DNA from: Vibrio sinaloensis DSM 21326
GTDB lineage: Bacteria; Pseudomonadota; Gammaproteobacteria; Enterobacterales; Vibrionaceae
DNA length: 64,000 nt
NCBI RefSeq assembly: GCF_000189275.1
Contig: NZ_AEVT01000018.1
Span: forward strand, 291,554-355,553
Direction: 5' to 3'
Position numbers and translations under genes: made by a program. The number at the start of each line of letters is the position of its first letter. The first letter of the stretch is position 1. Positions 9,302-17,399 of the stretch are shown here, in pieces. The notes under the pieces are model-generated. The model was given only the letters and a program-made list of their open reading frames with translations. It made no database searches and was not told where the DNA came from.

Positions 9302-10912
9302 TTAGTGGGCTCTGACGTAAACGTTCTTGCGGTAGTATGACGATTCTGGATTGGTGCGCTCGTAGCCGCCGACGTATTCCTTAATCAGGTATTGGTCGTT
9401 GCCATTGCGATACATTGGAATGATCGCCATGTCTTCAATTAATAGCTTCTCAGCAGCAATGTAATCAGCAGAAGGGTCGCTTAACGTCTTCGACTCTGTC
9501 ATTAAGCGGTCATATTCTGGGTTGTTGTAGTTAGAGTCGTTGTACTCACCGGTTGAAACAAAGATATCTAACCAAGTGGACGCTTCGTTGTAGTCGGCTG
9601 TCCAACCGCCACGACTGATGTTGCCCGGATCTTTCAATGCGTAGAATACTTTTGGTTCTAACTGGATGATCTCAACTTGAACACCTAAGACGCTTTTCCA
9701 CATGCCTGCCATTGCGGTGGCCATTTTCACATCCGTTGAGAAGGTCGGTACCGTAAACGTCAGTTTCAACGGTTTGCTATCACTGAACCCCGCTTCTTTA
9801 ATCAAGGCTTTTGCTTTGGCGTTACGCTCGGCTTGAGTCCACGTTGCAAACTCAGGAGTATGCGTTTTAAAGCCATCGGTTTGCGGAGGCACTAGGGTGA
9901 ACATAGGGACCCCACCGTTTTTAACGATGGCCTTGGTAATAATGTTACGGTCAATCGCGTATGACAGCGCTTGGCGAACGCGAAGATCTTGAGTAGGGCC
10001 TTTTTCGGTATTGAGGTAGTAGAAGGTCGAACCAAGTGAGGCGCTGGTATCTGCCACTTGCTCAGGGAACTTCTTCAACAGTTTGGCTTTTTGCGCCGCT
10101 GGGATAGACAGTGCTTGGTCAATCTCGCCCGCCAAATAGCGGTTGAGTGCGACGTTAGCATCGCCAATTGGTAACCAAGTGATCTTGTCCAAGACGACGT
10201 TGTCTGCATCCCAATATTGGCTGTTTTTGACCATGACCATCTTCTCGTTTACTTTCCAATCAGAGACGGTGAATGCGCCATTTGTTACGATGTTTTGCGG
10301 TTGTGTCCAAGCGGCTCCATGTTGCTCAATGACTTTCTGCGGTACGGGGGCGAGAACGGGGTGGCTAAGTAGCTTAATGAAGAAAGGCACTGGCTTTTCG
10401 AGTGTCACTTCAAAAGTGTAGTCATCGACAGCGCGAACGCCGAGCGTGTTGGCTGGAGCTTCGCCTTTCATGATCTTGTTGGAATTTTTAATACCTGGGA
10501 TCGCCGCGAACCAAGCATAAGGAGAGGCGGTTTGAGGGTCAATCAGGCGCTGCCAGCTATAAACGAAATCATGGGCCGTCAGCGGGTCACCGTTAGACCA
10601 TTGTGATTCACGTAATGTGAAGGTGTAGACCGTGTTGTTGTCGTTAGCACTCCAGCTTTTGGCTATGCCTGGAATGGTTCGGCCTTGCTTATCTTGCGTT
10701 GTTAAACCTTCGAACAGATCGCGGCCTAAGTTAAATGCTGGCTCAGCGGCTTGTTTAGCGGGATCAATTGAGGTGACTTCTGCGCCATTATTTAATGTGA
10801 TCTCTTGTTTGTCTGCAAGCTGAGTACCTGTCGGGTAGGGTTTAGCGACAGCATTACCTGTGAGCAGCGCGGTGGCGATAGCACTCAGTGCGATTAGTTT
10901 CTTTGCTTTCAT
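9302..10912 (-). CDS. oppA: Periplasmic oligopeptide-binding protein OppA-like
   Basis: 536 residues, SBP_bac_5 family. The signal peptide (MKAKKLIALSAIATALLTG, Ala-Val-Ala-Lys cleavage region) sends it to the periplasm, where it captures peptides for OppBCDF. Family features include the segment AEPAFNLGRDLFEGLTTQD and the SNGDPLTAHDFVYSWQRL block. AGGAAGCT precedes the ATG. It is the first gene of the operon, with a structured leader upstream and a hairpin downstream. MppA-like murein peptide binding cannot be excluded from sequence alone. Confidence 0.92.
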   Translation of the reverse strand: MKAKKLIALSAIATALLTGNAVAKPYPTGTQLADKQEITLNNGAEVTSIDPAKQAAEPAFNLGRDLFEGLTTQDKQGRTIPGIAKSWSANDNNTVYTFTLRESQWSNGDPLTAHDFVYSWQRLIDPQTASPYAWFAAIPGIKNSNKIMKGEAPANTLGVRAVDDYTFEVTLEKPVPFFIKLLSHPVLAPVPQKVIEQHGAAWTQPQNIVTNGAFTVSDWKVNEKMVMVKNSQYWDADNVVLDKITWLPIGDANVALNRYLAGEIDQALSIPAAQKAKLLKKFPEQVADTSASLGSTFYYLNTEKGPTQDLRVRQALSYAIDRNIITKAIVKNGGVPMFTLVPPQTDGFKTHTPEFATWTQAERNAKAKALIKEAGFSDSKPLKLTFTVPTFSTDVKMATAMAGMWKSVLGVQVEIIQLEPKVFYALKDPGNISRGGWTADYNEASTWLDIFVSTGEYNDSNYNNPEYDRLMTESKTLSDPSADYIAAEKLLIEDMAIIPMYRNGNDQYLIKEYVGGYERTNPESSYYRKNVYVRAH

Positions 10913-10942
10913 AGCTTCCTCGTTATGTCCGTATCGGAGTGG

Positions 10943-11016
10943 CCCCTTAGCGCTTTATCTGAGAGGGGCGTCAGTCCTTGGAACGGCATAAGGCGCTAAC
11001 ACAGATGGCTAAGGGG
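10943..11016 (-). promoter_or_regulatory. Structured oppA leader with two competing stems
   Basis: In the minus-strand transcript, CCCCTTAGC (11016-11008) can pair with GCTAAGGGG (10951-10943), a perfect 9-bp stem. TTAGCGC (10999-10993) can pair with GCGCTAA (10953-10947), a 7-bp stem using the same downstream segment. The two pairings exclude each other. The element ends 31 bases before the oppA start. No known riboswitch is recognised. Confidence 0.45.
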
Positions 11017-11042
11017 ATAGGAGGAATGTATATTGTATAAAA

Positions 11043-11054
11043 TTTGCCAGCAAA
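11043..11054. promoter_or_regulatory. Short palindrome upstream of oppA
   Basis: TTTGC-CA-GCAAA inverted repeat in the AT-rich region about 130 bases before oppA, close to TATACA-like sequence on the minus strand. It is a candidate operator for one of the two regulators encoded upstream; no direct evidence. Confidence 0.35.
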
Positions 11055-11182
11055 CAATAATTAACATCTTTGTAACAAGGTGGCGAAATGTAATACCACT
11101 GGTCTTATAAAGTGAAACTGGGTCAAAAATGGTTAAGATTTAACCGACTTTGGTAGCTGGTTCACAGAAAATATCCTGCATT

Positions 11183-11956
11183 TTATTGCCGGCGAAAACG
11201 GGCAGAGACCTGCTTGAGAAGTTCACCGGTAATTTGAGGGAGTCCATCAGAAAAAAAGATCTGTTGTCCCGGAGTGTTACGAAACAACACATTGGTCAAT
11301 TCGCCCGTCTCATTAACGCAGTTCGCGGCATGCATCTCACTGACTTTCTGATCAATTTCCTGTTCCAGTTTGAGCCGTTGTTCTGAGGTGAGTCGAACTC
11401 TGGCTTGGCAAACTTGAGAGACAGTACCATCCGCCATAGACACCGCCTCAAAGCGGCGTTTGAATAGAGTATCCAGCTTGGTGCCTTCTTCCATGATAAA
11501 CCGTCGCCCAGAGCGGTAAAAAATCTTATCGCCATGGTTTTCCATGTAACCAAGAATTTCAGCAATACTGAGGTAAAAACGGAGGCTGGTATCGGACAGT
11601 TGATACTCTTCGGCTATGTCTTTGGGTGAGCGATTGCATGACGTAACCAAGTAGATGAAGTCGAGTAAGTACGGGTGCTCAACGAACAGCGCATTTTGCT
11701 CATCAGAAAGAAACTGCTCGTTATCGCGTTGGAGCTGAATCGCCAGTGTCGACAACTCCATGAGATCGGTATTTAGATGAGTGGTGTACATTAAAATCTT
11801 ATCGAGCCCCAGAGCCGGATTGTGCAGATGGCGTTTGATGGTCGACAGTGGTACGCCCGTTTTTTCTGACAATGCGCTATAACACAACCCTTCGTCACGA
11901 ATCTTTTGACGAATGGCAGCAAGCAAAAACTCTGGGCCAATATGCATAGTAGGCAC
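11183..11956 (-). CDS. HTH transcriptional regulator of unknown family
   Basis: 257 residues. An N-terminal helix-turn-helix is visible at about residues 12-50 (LLAAIRQKIRDEGLCYSALSE, KTGVPLSTIKRHLHNP), resembling XRE or lambda-repressor-like domains. The middle is helical and contains a second possible HTH (SPKDIAEEYQLSDTSLRFYLS). The C-terminal part has a conserved-looking QARVRLTSEQRLKLEQEI segment. It lies on the same strand between a GntR regulator (33 bases upstream) and the opp operon. It is therefore a plausible local regulator of peptide uptake, but the target is inferred from position only. Confidence 0.7.
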   Translation of the reverse strand: MPTMHIGPEFLLAAIRQKIRDEGLCYSALSEKTGVPLSTIKRHLHNPALGLDKILMYTTHLNTDLMELSTLAIQLQRDNEQFLSDEQNALFVEHPYLLDFIYLVTSCNRSPKDIAEEYQLSDTSLRFYLSIAEILGYMENHGDKIFYRSGRRFIMEEGTKLDTLFKRRFEAVSMADGTVSQVCQARVRLTSEQRLKLEQEIDQKVSEMHAANCVNETGELTNVLFRNTPGQQIFFSDGLPQITGELLKQVSARFRRQ

Positions 11957-11989
11957 TCACTTCATCAGGTAGGTAAAAAGAAAAAGAGC

Positions 11990-12655
11990 TTAGCTTTGAC
12001 GCTCAACCAAAAGATCTCGAATGGCAGCACCTGCTTCTAGGATGTGTTTTTTCAACATGTACTTCGCCCCTTCGATATCCCGGTTTTGGCACATCTCCAG
12101 TAAGGCTTTGTGCTCTTTATCGGCTTTAGCGGTGCCTTCGGTGAAGAGTAACTGCATGCGAATGTAACGGTCGCATTTGGTATTGAGGTTGTATATCACA
12201 TCCATGGTTTCTGGCATATTGGCGGGAGCGTACAGCGCTTTGTGTAACTCGTAGTTGTAGTTACTCCACTCTTCGACTTCATCTCCGCGGTTAACCAGAT
12301 CATCAAACTTAGCTCGAATTTCATTGGCTCGAGCCAGATCTTCATCTGTCATGTTTTGAATCGCACGTTCAAGTATATGGCATTCAACGACAGCGCGAAG
12401 CTCGAACAACTCATCAATTTTGTCTGGTGATAGTTCAGTGACGGTGGCCCCTTTGTGGGCTTCAAAGCTAACCAGCCCTTGAGCTTCCAATTGCATCAAT
12501 GCTTCACGTACGGGTATACGACTGACATTAAACTCTTTGGCGAGCGCATCTTGACGTAATGGTTGTCCAGTTTTTAACTCACCTTTGAGGATTTTGGTAC
12601 GAATGGCTTCTTCTACTAACTGGGTCCGAGTTTTAAAAACGGGTTTCTGCGACAT
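11990..12655 (-). CDS. GntR-family regulator, FCD (FadR/VanR) subfamily
   Basis: 221 residues. The winged HTH is at residues 10-75 with the family signature GQPLRQDALAKEFNVSRIPV followed by REALMQLEAQGLV. A helical FCD ligand domain spans about 80-210 and has candidate metal or ligand residues in ELRAVVECHILE, YELHKALY and DKEHKALLE. It is probably cotranscribed with the HTH gene downstream. A GTAT-N5-ATAC dyad 37-49 bases upstream of the start could be its own operator. The ligand is unknown. Confidence 0.88.
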   Translation of the reverse strand: MSQKPVFKTRTQLVEEAIRTKILKGELKTGQPLRQDALAKEFNVSRIPVREALMQLEAQGLVSFEAHKGATVTELSPDKIDELFELRAVVECHILERAIQNMTDEDLARANEIRAKFDDLVNRGDEVEEWSNYNYELHKALYAPANMPETMDVIYNLNTKCDRYIRMQLLFTEGTAKADKEHKALLEMCQNRDIEGAKYMLKKHILEAGAAIRDLLVERQS

Positions 12656-12691
12656 CCAAGTCTCCGGTGTTACTTAATCTTTATAATAATT

Positions 12692-12704
12692 GTATTCAAT
12701 ATAC
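12692..12704. promoter_or_regulatory. GTAT-N5-ATAC dyad upstream of the GntR gene
   Basis: GTAT (12692-12695) and ATAC (12701-12704) flank a 5-base spacer. FCD-type GntR regulators commonly bind GTAT/ATAC-type dyads next to their own promoter. Overlaps an AT-rich region suitable for a promoter on the minus strand. Confidence 0.4.
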
Positions 12705-12817
12705 CATCGGTAAAATGGATTGCGATGACGAAGTCTCAATTCGGGCTCTTTTTTGGGGGATGGGTCAATCGAAGGCCGAAATAAAATGCGCTAACTCGCA
12801 TATCCGACTAGGTTACC

Positions 12818-12831
12818 AAAAGTTAACTAGT
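12818..12831 (+). promoter_or_regulatory. HxlR box A (redoxin promoter)
   Basis: AAAAGTTAACTAGT, identical over 14 bases and in the same gene-relative orientation to a box upstream of hxlR (13928-13941). It ends on the first base of the redoxin -35 element, so a bound regulator would block the promoter. Confidence 0.6.
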
Positions 12832-12859
12832 TGTTTGTCTAGCAGTGAGTCCCTATATT
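12831..12859 (+). promoter_or_regulatory. Redoxin promoter
   Basis: -35 TTGTTT (12831-12836), 17-base spacer, -10 TATATT (12854-12859). Transcription would start near 12866, 30 bases before the ATG. Confidence 0.6.
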
Positions 12860-12895
12860 GAGTTTCAGGCATATAGGATAACGCTAGGAGAAAGC

Positions 12896-13435
12896 ATGGC
12901 ACATTCAGTAAAACTTAAAGCGGGTGACTCGTTTCCATTGTTAAACGCGACCTTATTAGATGGTTCAAGTGTCACGCTCGGCCAGCCACAAGGGAGCGCA
13001 AGCTGGCAGGCCGTGTTTGTTTATCGCGGTAAGCATTGCCCACTATGTACTAAATATCTTAACGAAATAGAAAGCTACAAGCAGGCTTTCGCCGATGCAG
13101 GCGTTGAAGTGTTGGCAGTATCTGGTGATTCGAAACCGCAATTGGAAACGCATCTTGAGCAGCTCGACATCAGCTTCCCAATTGCTTATGGGCTAACCCA
13201 ACAACAGATGGAAACACTTGGTTTGTATGTTTCGATTCCTCGCTCTGAGCAAGAGACCGATCATAACTTTGCAGAGCCAGGATTATTTGTTGTTAACGAA
13301 CATGGTGATCTGCATGTGGTGGACATTTCAAATAACCCGTTTGTACGCCCTGAACTTGGCGCCCTAACGCGAGGTCTCGCCTGGATTCGCGATCCAAACA
13401 ATCATTATCCTATTCGCGGCACCTTTGACTATTAA
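12896..13435 (+). CDS. Redoxin (AhpC/TSA-like peroxiredoxin)
   Basis: 179 residues with thioredoxin fold. The catalytic region is GKHCPLCTKYLNEIES, with a CxxC pair. A resolving or second Cys elsewhere is not evident, so it may act as an atypical peroxiredoxin or thiol oxidoreductase. The start at 12896 is supported by AGGAG at 12886-12890; an upstream in-frame start at 12845 lacks a ribosome site. It is convergent with an HxlR regulator, shares its terminator and shares a 14-bp promoter box with it. That suggests redox- or electrophile-responsive control. Cytoplasmic (no signal peptide). Confidence 0.85.
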   Translation: MAHSVKLKAGDSFPLLNATLLDGSSVTLGQPQGSASWQAVFVYRGKHCPLCTKYLNEIESYKQAFADAGVEVLAVSGDSKPQLETHLEQLDISFPIAYGLTQQQMETLGLYVSIPRSEQETDHNFAEPGLFVVNEHGDLHVVDISNNPFVRPELGALTRGLAWIRDPNNHYPIRGTFDY

Positions 13436-13463
13436 GGTGGGCGTCCGCGATGTCATAGTGAGT

Positions 13464-13491
13464 AAAGAGCGATCAGGTGAGATCGCTCTTT
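13464..13491. terminator. Bidirectional terminator between redoxin and hxlR
   Basis: Perfect 11-bp stem AAAGAGCGATC / GATCGCTCTTT with a 6-base loop. A- and T-rich flanks make it usable from both convergent genes. The stem touches the last codons of the HxlR gene. Confidence 0.8.
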
Positions 13492-13876
13492 ATGTATTCC
13501 GAGAGTACGACTTGCTGATTTGAATATTGTGGGTTTCAGACCAAATGCGCAGGTCATTGAGAATCTTGAGTGCGCTGGTGCCAAACTCCGTCAGTTCATA
13601 GCTGACGGCAATGGGGCGGTCACTGATCACTTTACGCAGCACCATGCCTTCACTCTCAAGTTCTTTGAGTCTTTGGTCTATCATCTTTTTGCTCGCGCCG
13701 CCCAACAGTCGGGCGAGATCGTTGAAGCGTACCGGCCCATCTTTGAGATGATATATGAGTGAGCCTTTCCATTTTCCGCCAATCAAGCGCATGCCTTTTT
13801 CAATGGCGCATGGCTCAGTACACGTATAAGCAGCGGTTTTTCTCCCTTTGCTGTCAATTTGGATAGCATTTTTCAT
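13490..13876 (-). CDS. HxlR-family regulator
   Basis: 128 residues. The HxlR/YodB-type winged helix covers about residues 20-115, with motifs IGGKWKGSLIYHLKDGPVRF, MIDQRLKELESEGMV and YELTEFG. Two Cys sit just before the domain (YTCTEPCAIEKG). The Cys preceding the first helix is the redox-sensing thiol in YodB/HypR-type members. Its own promoter has a 14-bp box identical to the one in front of the convergent redoxin gene. The likely role is an autoregulated thiol-based repressor of the redoxin; this is inference from context. Confidence 0.88.
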   Translation of the reverse strand: MKNAIQIDSKGRKTAAYTCTEPCAIEKGMRLIGGKWKGSLIYHLKDGPVRFNDLARLLGGASKKMIDQRLKELESEGMVLRKVISDRPIAVSYELTEFGTSALKILNDLRIWSETHNIQISKSYSRNT

Positions 13877-13927
13877 TGGATGTCCTCGAACAACGATCTA
13901 ACATGAAACACTAAGTCACCAAAGTAT

Positions 13928-13941
13928 ACTAGTTAACTTTT
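13928..13941 (-). promoter_or_regulatory. HxlR box B (hxlR promoter)
   Basis: On the minus strand AAAAGTTAACTAGT, identical to box A. It lies immediately upstream of a minus-strand -10 TATACT, within the -35/-10 spacer, 52-65 bases before the hxlR start. Confidence 0.6.
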
Positions 13942-13954
13942 AGTGATTGCTAGT

Positions 13955-15187
13955 CTAGTGACTGATCGCGATGGCAATAATACGTTGAATGAGTCTGTCT
14001 TCAGACAATGATTTATCACGATAAAAACGAAAAATTTCTGAGTTGATGGCTTGCTGAGCAACCGGGTTGACCGCCATAGAATCAATCATACTTGGTACGG
14101 CTTTATCCTGTCTGAGCGCTAGCTCGAATGCTTGATGAGCCTTTACTTGGCAAGGGTTAAAACCATTCATTTCGATGTCGGCGTGAACTGGAATCGAGCC
14201 TTTTTTCTGATTGAATCGAGTTTGAAACTCTTTGTCTGCCAATATGTCTGCCACCTGATTGGCTTGGGTTGCGCTAAAGGATTTACTCTTCATGAAGATC
14301 AGGCTGTCCATATTGTAGAGAAACATTCCGTCACTCTCTGGAGCTGGATAACAACCTATGTGCTTTGGGACGTCAATGCCTCGCGCGAGTAGATCGCCCA
14401 GAATCCAGTCTCCACCGAGTTGGAATAACGCTTGGTCGCTGGCGAGCGCTTTGGTTGCCGTATCCCAGCGCGTGTCCTGCAGCGAGGCGCTGTTGATTAG
14501 GCTTAACCGACGAAACTGACGTAATGCTGAGCGTAACTCCTCACTATCAATGCTCTCTTTGTCTAACTGTACCAGCGCTTGGTTATAGAAGGTCACTCCT
14601 CCTGTCGCGATAACAAGGTTCTCAAACAGTTGCGCAATTTGCCAAGGTTGCTCTCCAACCGCCAATGGATGAATACCTTTACTCTGTGCCAGGGCCATAA
14701 GCTCAAACATTTCCTCCCATGTCGATGGTACAGGGCGGTCGAGCTGCTGAAGTAATACATGATTTACCCAAAGCCAGTTTAAGCGGTGTAGCGTGAGCGG
14801 AAGTGCCACGTAGCCAGTGCGGCTTTTATTTATTTGTTTACTCAGTGGGTAGAGGGTTTGATCCCATTGATGTTTCTCACCGGTAGCGTCGACGGAATGT
14901 AAGATGCCGATAGCATCCCAAGCTTTGATACTGGGACCTTCGAGCTGAGCAAAGCTAGGTGGGTTACCCGCTAAGGCCCGAGCTTGTAACACCGTCATTG
15001 CCGTATCACCACCACCTCCTAGTACCGGACTGGGAGAGAGTTGAATCTTGTGTTGGTTAAGCTGTTGCTTGAGTTCATCCAACGCCCGTGTTTCGCCCAT
15101 CGAAGTCCACCAATGCAGAAACTCAACGTTTGCTTGCCCCTGTGCTGGGAGAAGAAAGGAGCAGAGCATTAAAGCCAACTTTTTCAT
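13955..15187 (-). CDS. Periplasmic sugar-binding protein without partner permease
   Basis: 410 residues, SBP_bac_1 (carbohydrate) family. The signal peptide is MKKLALMLCSFLLPAQGQA; mature sequence begins VEFLHWWTSMGETRAL. It also has GGGGDTAMTVLQARALAGNPP and MFLYNMDSLIFMKSKS, all typical of glucose/mannose-type binding proteins such as Pseudomonas GltB. No permease or ATPase genes are adjacent. It is the last gene of an operon with a response regulator and histidine kinase, 2 bases after the kinase stop. It is therefore more likely a ligand sensor for the kinase than a transporter component. Sugar identity is not determined. Confidence 0.85.
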   Translation of the reverse strand: MKKLALMLCSFLLPAQGQANVEFLHWWTSMGETRALDELKQQLNQHKIQLSPSPVLGGGGDTAMTVLQARALAGNPPSFAQLEGPSIKAWDAIGILHSVDATGEKHQWDQTLYPLSKQINKSRTGYVALPLTLHRLNWLWVNHVLLQQLDRPVPSTWEEMFELMALAQSKGIHPLAVGEQPWQIAQLFENLVIATGGVTFYNQALVQLDKESIDSEELRSALRQFRRLSLINSASLQDTRWDTATKALASDQALFQLGGDWILGDLLARGIDVPKHIGCYPAPESDGMFLYNMDSLIFMKSKSFSATQANQVADILADKEFQTRFNQKKGSIPVHADIEMNGFNPCQVKAHQAFELALRQDKAVPSMIDSMAVNPVAQQAINSEIFRFYRDKSLSEDRLIQRIIAIAISH

Positions 15188-15189
15188 AT

Positions 15190-16620
15190 TTAGTCTCTTG
15201 GGAAAGATAGAATTGCGCGCAGCCCGCCAGTCGGGCTATGAGTCAGAGCAAGTGAACCACCATGCGCTTTGATGATGCTTTGCGAGATAGTTAATCCCAG
15301 TCCACTGCCAGAGTGGTGCTTGTCTGCTTGAAAGTAAGGCTGAAACACCTTCTCTAGAAGCTCTTCGTCGATACCAGTACCGTAGTCATCGACAATGACG
15401 TCAATGGTGTCCACTTTCTCAAGTAAGCAGATGTCGGCCTTTTCGCCGTATTTAATTGCATTATCGACGATGTTTTGGATGCAGCGTTTAATAGCGAGTG
15501 GCTTACCCGTCACCATGGTGTCTAGCTCACCCTTGATAGTGATTCGATCTGAATCGGGCGAGGCCGTAGCCGCAATATGCTCAATCAACTGATTAAAATT
15601 GATCGGTTCAATCTCTTCATGAATATCCGTCTCTTTGATGCACTGTAAGGCCCCTTTGACCATTAAGTCTAAGTCGTTGGCCAAACGGGTAAATCGCTCT
15701 CTGTCTGTCACGTCATCTAACATTTCTGCACGCAATTTGAGACAGGCGATAGGGGTTTTTAAGTCATGGGATATGGCACCAAACAGCATTTCTCTATCTT
15801 TGATGTGGCTATCGATACGGCGATTCATTTTGTTAAAGGCTCGAATTGCTGCTTTGAGTTCTTTGCTGCCCCGTTCTTGTACATGGGGGATATCTAATCG
15901 GCTCGACATTAAGGTGGCGGCTTTGGCTAATTCTCGTATTGGTTGGATCTCTTTTCTGACAATAAACCATGTACAAGTTAACAACAGCAGCGCAGAGAGC
16001 AAAATGGTTAACCACTGGCGCAAATCAAAGTAGCTGGTCTCTAAGTTGATATATGGGGCGGGGAGCACAGCAGCAAGATAGAACCACTCATTTTCTGCCA
16101 CTTCGACTTGGATAACCAAAATAGGTGGGTTAAGTGCGCCAAATGACAAGGTGTAATGTGCCCACAGTAACGGTAATTCATCAATAGGTAGCTCGTTATT
16201 GAAGACTTTCAAATTGTCTCGTTGAGTAAACTCTACCGAGATGTTGGGCACATTGTGCAGCTCGCTTCTAAGCACCTGCTGAACTTTATCAAGGACTAAT
16301 GTTTTTCTGTCACTTTCAGGGAGCGGAACCACGCCAATATGATGGTTGTTGAGTGAGACAAAGAAGCGTGTTCCGCCCATGTTTCGAAGTTGGTTGAGAA
16401 CCAAATGACGATATTCGGCAGGTAAGGTTTGAAAGAATGAGATCGTAGAAGAGGCACTTAAGGCTAAGCTTTGGACGGTATTGGTTAACCCTTGCTCATC
16501 CCGTTCATTGGTGTGCTGATACCAAATCATACCTGAAAGTAACTGCGCCAAAACAATCACCACCAGCAAAAACACGCTGGTTCGAAACACTAATGAGCTA
16601 AACCAAGTCTTAATTTTCAT
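15190..16620 (-). CDS. Sensor histidine kinase (GtrS-like)
   Basis: 476 residues. Membrane helix 1 at about residues 10-32, a periplasmic domain of about 170 residues, membrane helix 2 at about 203-225, a HAMP-like linker, then the HisKA H-box GAISHDLKTPIACLKLRAEM and HATPase with N-box NIVDNAIKYGE, DDYGTGID and GSGLGLTISQS. The ATG at 16620 was preferred over one at 16629, which lacks a ribosome site; the gene overlaps the regulator by 11 bases. With the adjacent sugar-binding protein it resembles Pseudomonas GtrS, which senses sugar in the periplasm. The likely target is the divergent PTS gene. Confidence 0.88.
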   Translation of the reverse strand: MKIKTWFSSLVFRTSVFLLVVIVLAQLLSGMIWYQHTNERDEQGLTNTVQSLALSASSTISFFQTLPAEYRHLVLNQLRNMGGTRFFVSLNNHHIGVVPLPESDRKTLVLDKVQQVLRSELHNVPNISVEFTQRDNLKVFNNELPIDELPLLWAHYTLSFGALNPPILVIQVEVAENEWFYLAAVLPAPYINLETSYFDLRQWLTILLSALLLLTCTWFIVRKEIQPIRELAKAATLMSSRLDIPHVQERGSKELKAAIRAFNKMNRRIDSHIKDREMLFGAISHDLKTPIACLKLRAEMLDDVTDRERFTRLANDLDLMVKGALQCIKETDIHEEIEPINFNQLIEHIAATASPDSDRITIKGELDTMVTGKPLAIKRCIQNIVDNAIKYGEKADICLLEKVDTIDVIVDDYGTGIDEELLEKVFQPYFQADKHHSGSGLGLTISQSIIKAHGGSLALTHSPTGGLRAILSFPRD

Positions 16621-17317
16621 AGTAGACATCCGCGGTCAGCATGTAGCCTTTGTTGCGAACCGTGAGAATGAGCGAGCGGTCTTTATCTTCTAGGTGCTGT
16701 CGAAGGCGGCTTATTTGCACGTCGATACCGCGTTCAAAAGGTTCAGCATCACGGCCCCAAATCTCTCGTGCGATATCATCACGAGATAAAATCGCTTTAG
16801 CGTTGCTAACGAATAAGCCTAGAAGGGAGAGGTCCGCGCCGCTCAACTGTTTTACCTGCTTACTGCCTGGGCTACTAAGCTGGCGAGTGACCATGTCCAG
16901 ATGCCAATCGTCAAATTTAACTCGGCGCTTTAGCTGGATTTGGTTATCAGGTTGGCTGCGACGAAGGATGGTTTTTATCCGCGCTAACAGCTCTCGAGGG
17001 CTAAATGATTTGGTGATGTAGTCATCGGCGCCCATTTCTAAACCGGCGACACGGTCCGCTTCCTCAGTGACTGCGGTCAGCATAATGATTGGAATTTGGG
17101 AGTCTTGGCGCAGCTGGCGACATAAGCAAAAGCCGTCTTCACCGGGCATCATAATATCGAGAATTATCAGATCAGGCGTTGTGTGTTGCAGCGTTTGCCA
17201 CATGGCTCGCCCGTTTTCGGCACCGAGTACCTCAAAGCCAGCTCGTCCTAGGTAATCCGACAAAGCTTCTCGCAACTCTTGATTGTCGTCGACGACTAAA
17301 ATCCGTTTGTTTTCCAT
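16610..17317 (-). CDS. OmpR-family response regulator (GltR-like)
   Basis: 235 residues. The receiver domain has acidic pocket DDN (residues about 11-13), phosphoacceptor Asp in LIILDIMMPGEDGF, Thr in MLTAVTEEAD and Lys in DDYITKSFSPRELL. The residue after the Lys is Ser instead of the usual Pro. The C-terminal winged helix runs from about residue 135 (LSGADLSLLGLFVSN, DRSLILTVRNKGYML). It starts at ATG 17317, one codon inside a GTG alternative. It is first in the regulator-kinase-binding protein operon and divergent from ptsG, with phased half-sites in between. Confidence 0.9.
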   Translation of the reverse strand: MENKRILVVDDNQELREALSDYLGRAGFEVLGAENGRAMWQTLQHTTPDLIILDIMMPGEDGFCLCRQLRQDSQIPIIMLTAVTEEADRVAGLEMGADDYITKSFSPRELLARIKTILRRSQPDNQIQLKRRVKFDDWHLDMVTRQLSSPGSKQVKQLSGADLSLLGLFVSNAKAILSRDDIAREIWGRDAEPFERGIDVQISRLRQHLEDKDRSLILTVRNKGYMLTADVYYEN

Positions 17318-17399
17318 CACCTATCTTCCTGATTGTTGGCTATAGATATGATGCATTTATAAGCAGTTTCGCACAATGGAGGTGCGTCTAATTTACGGG

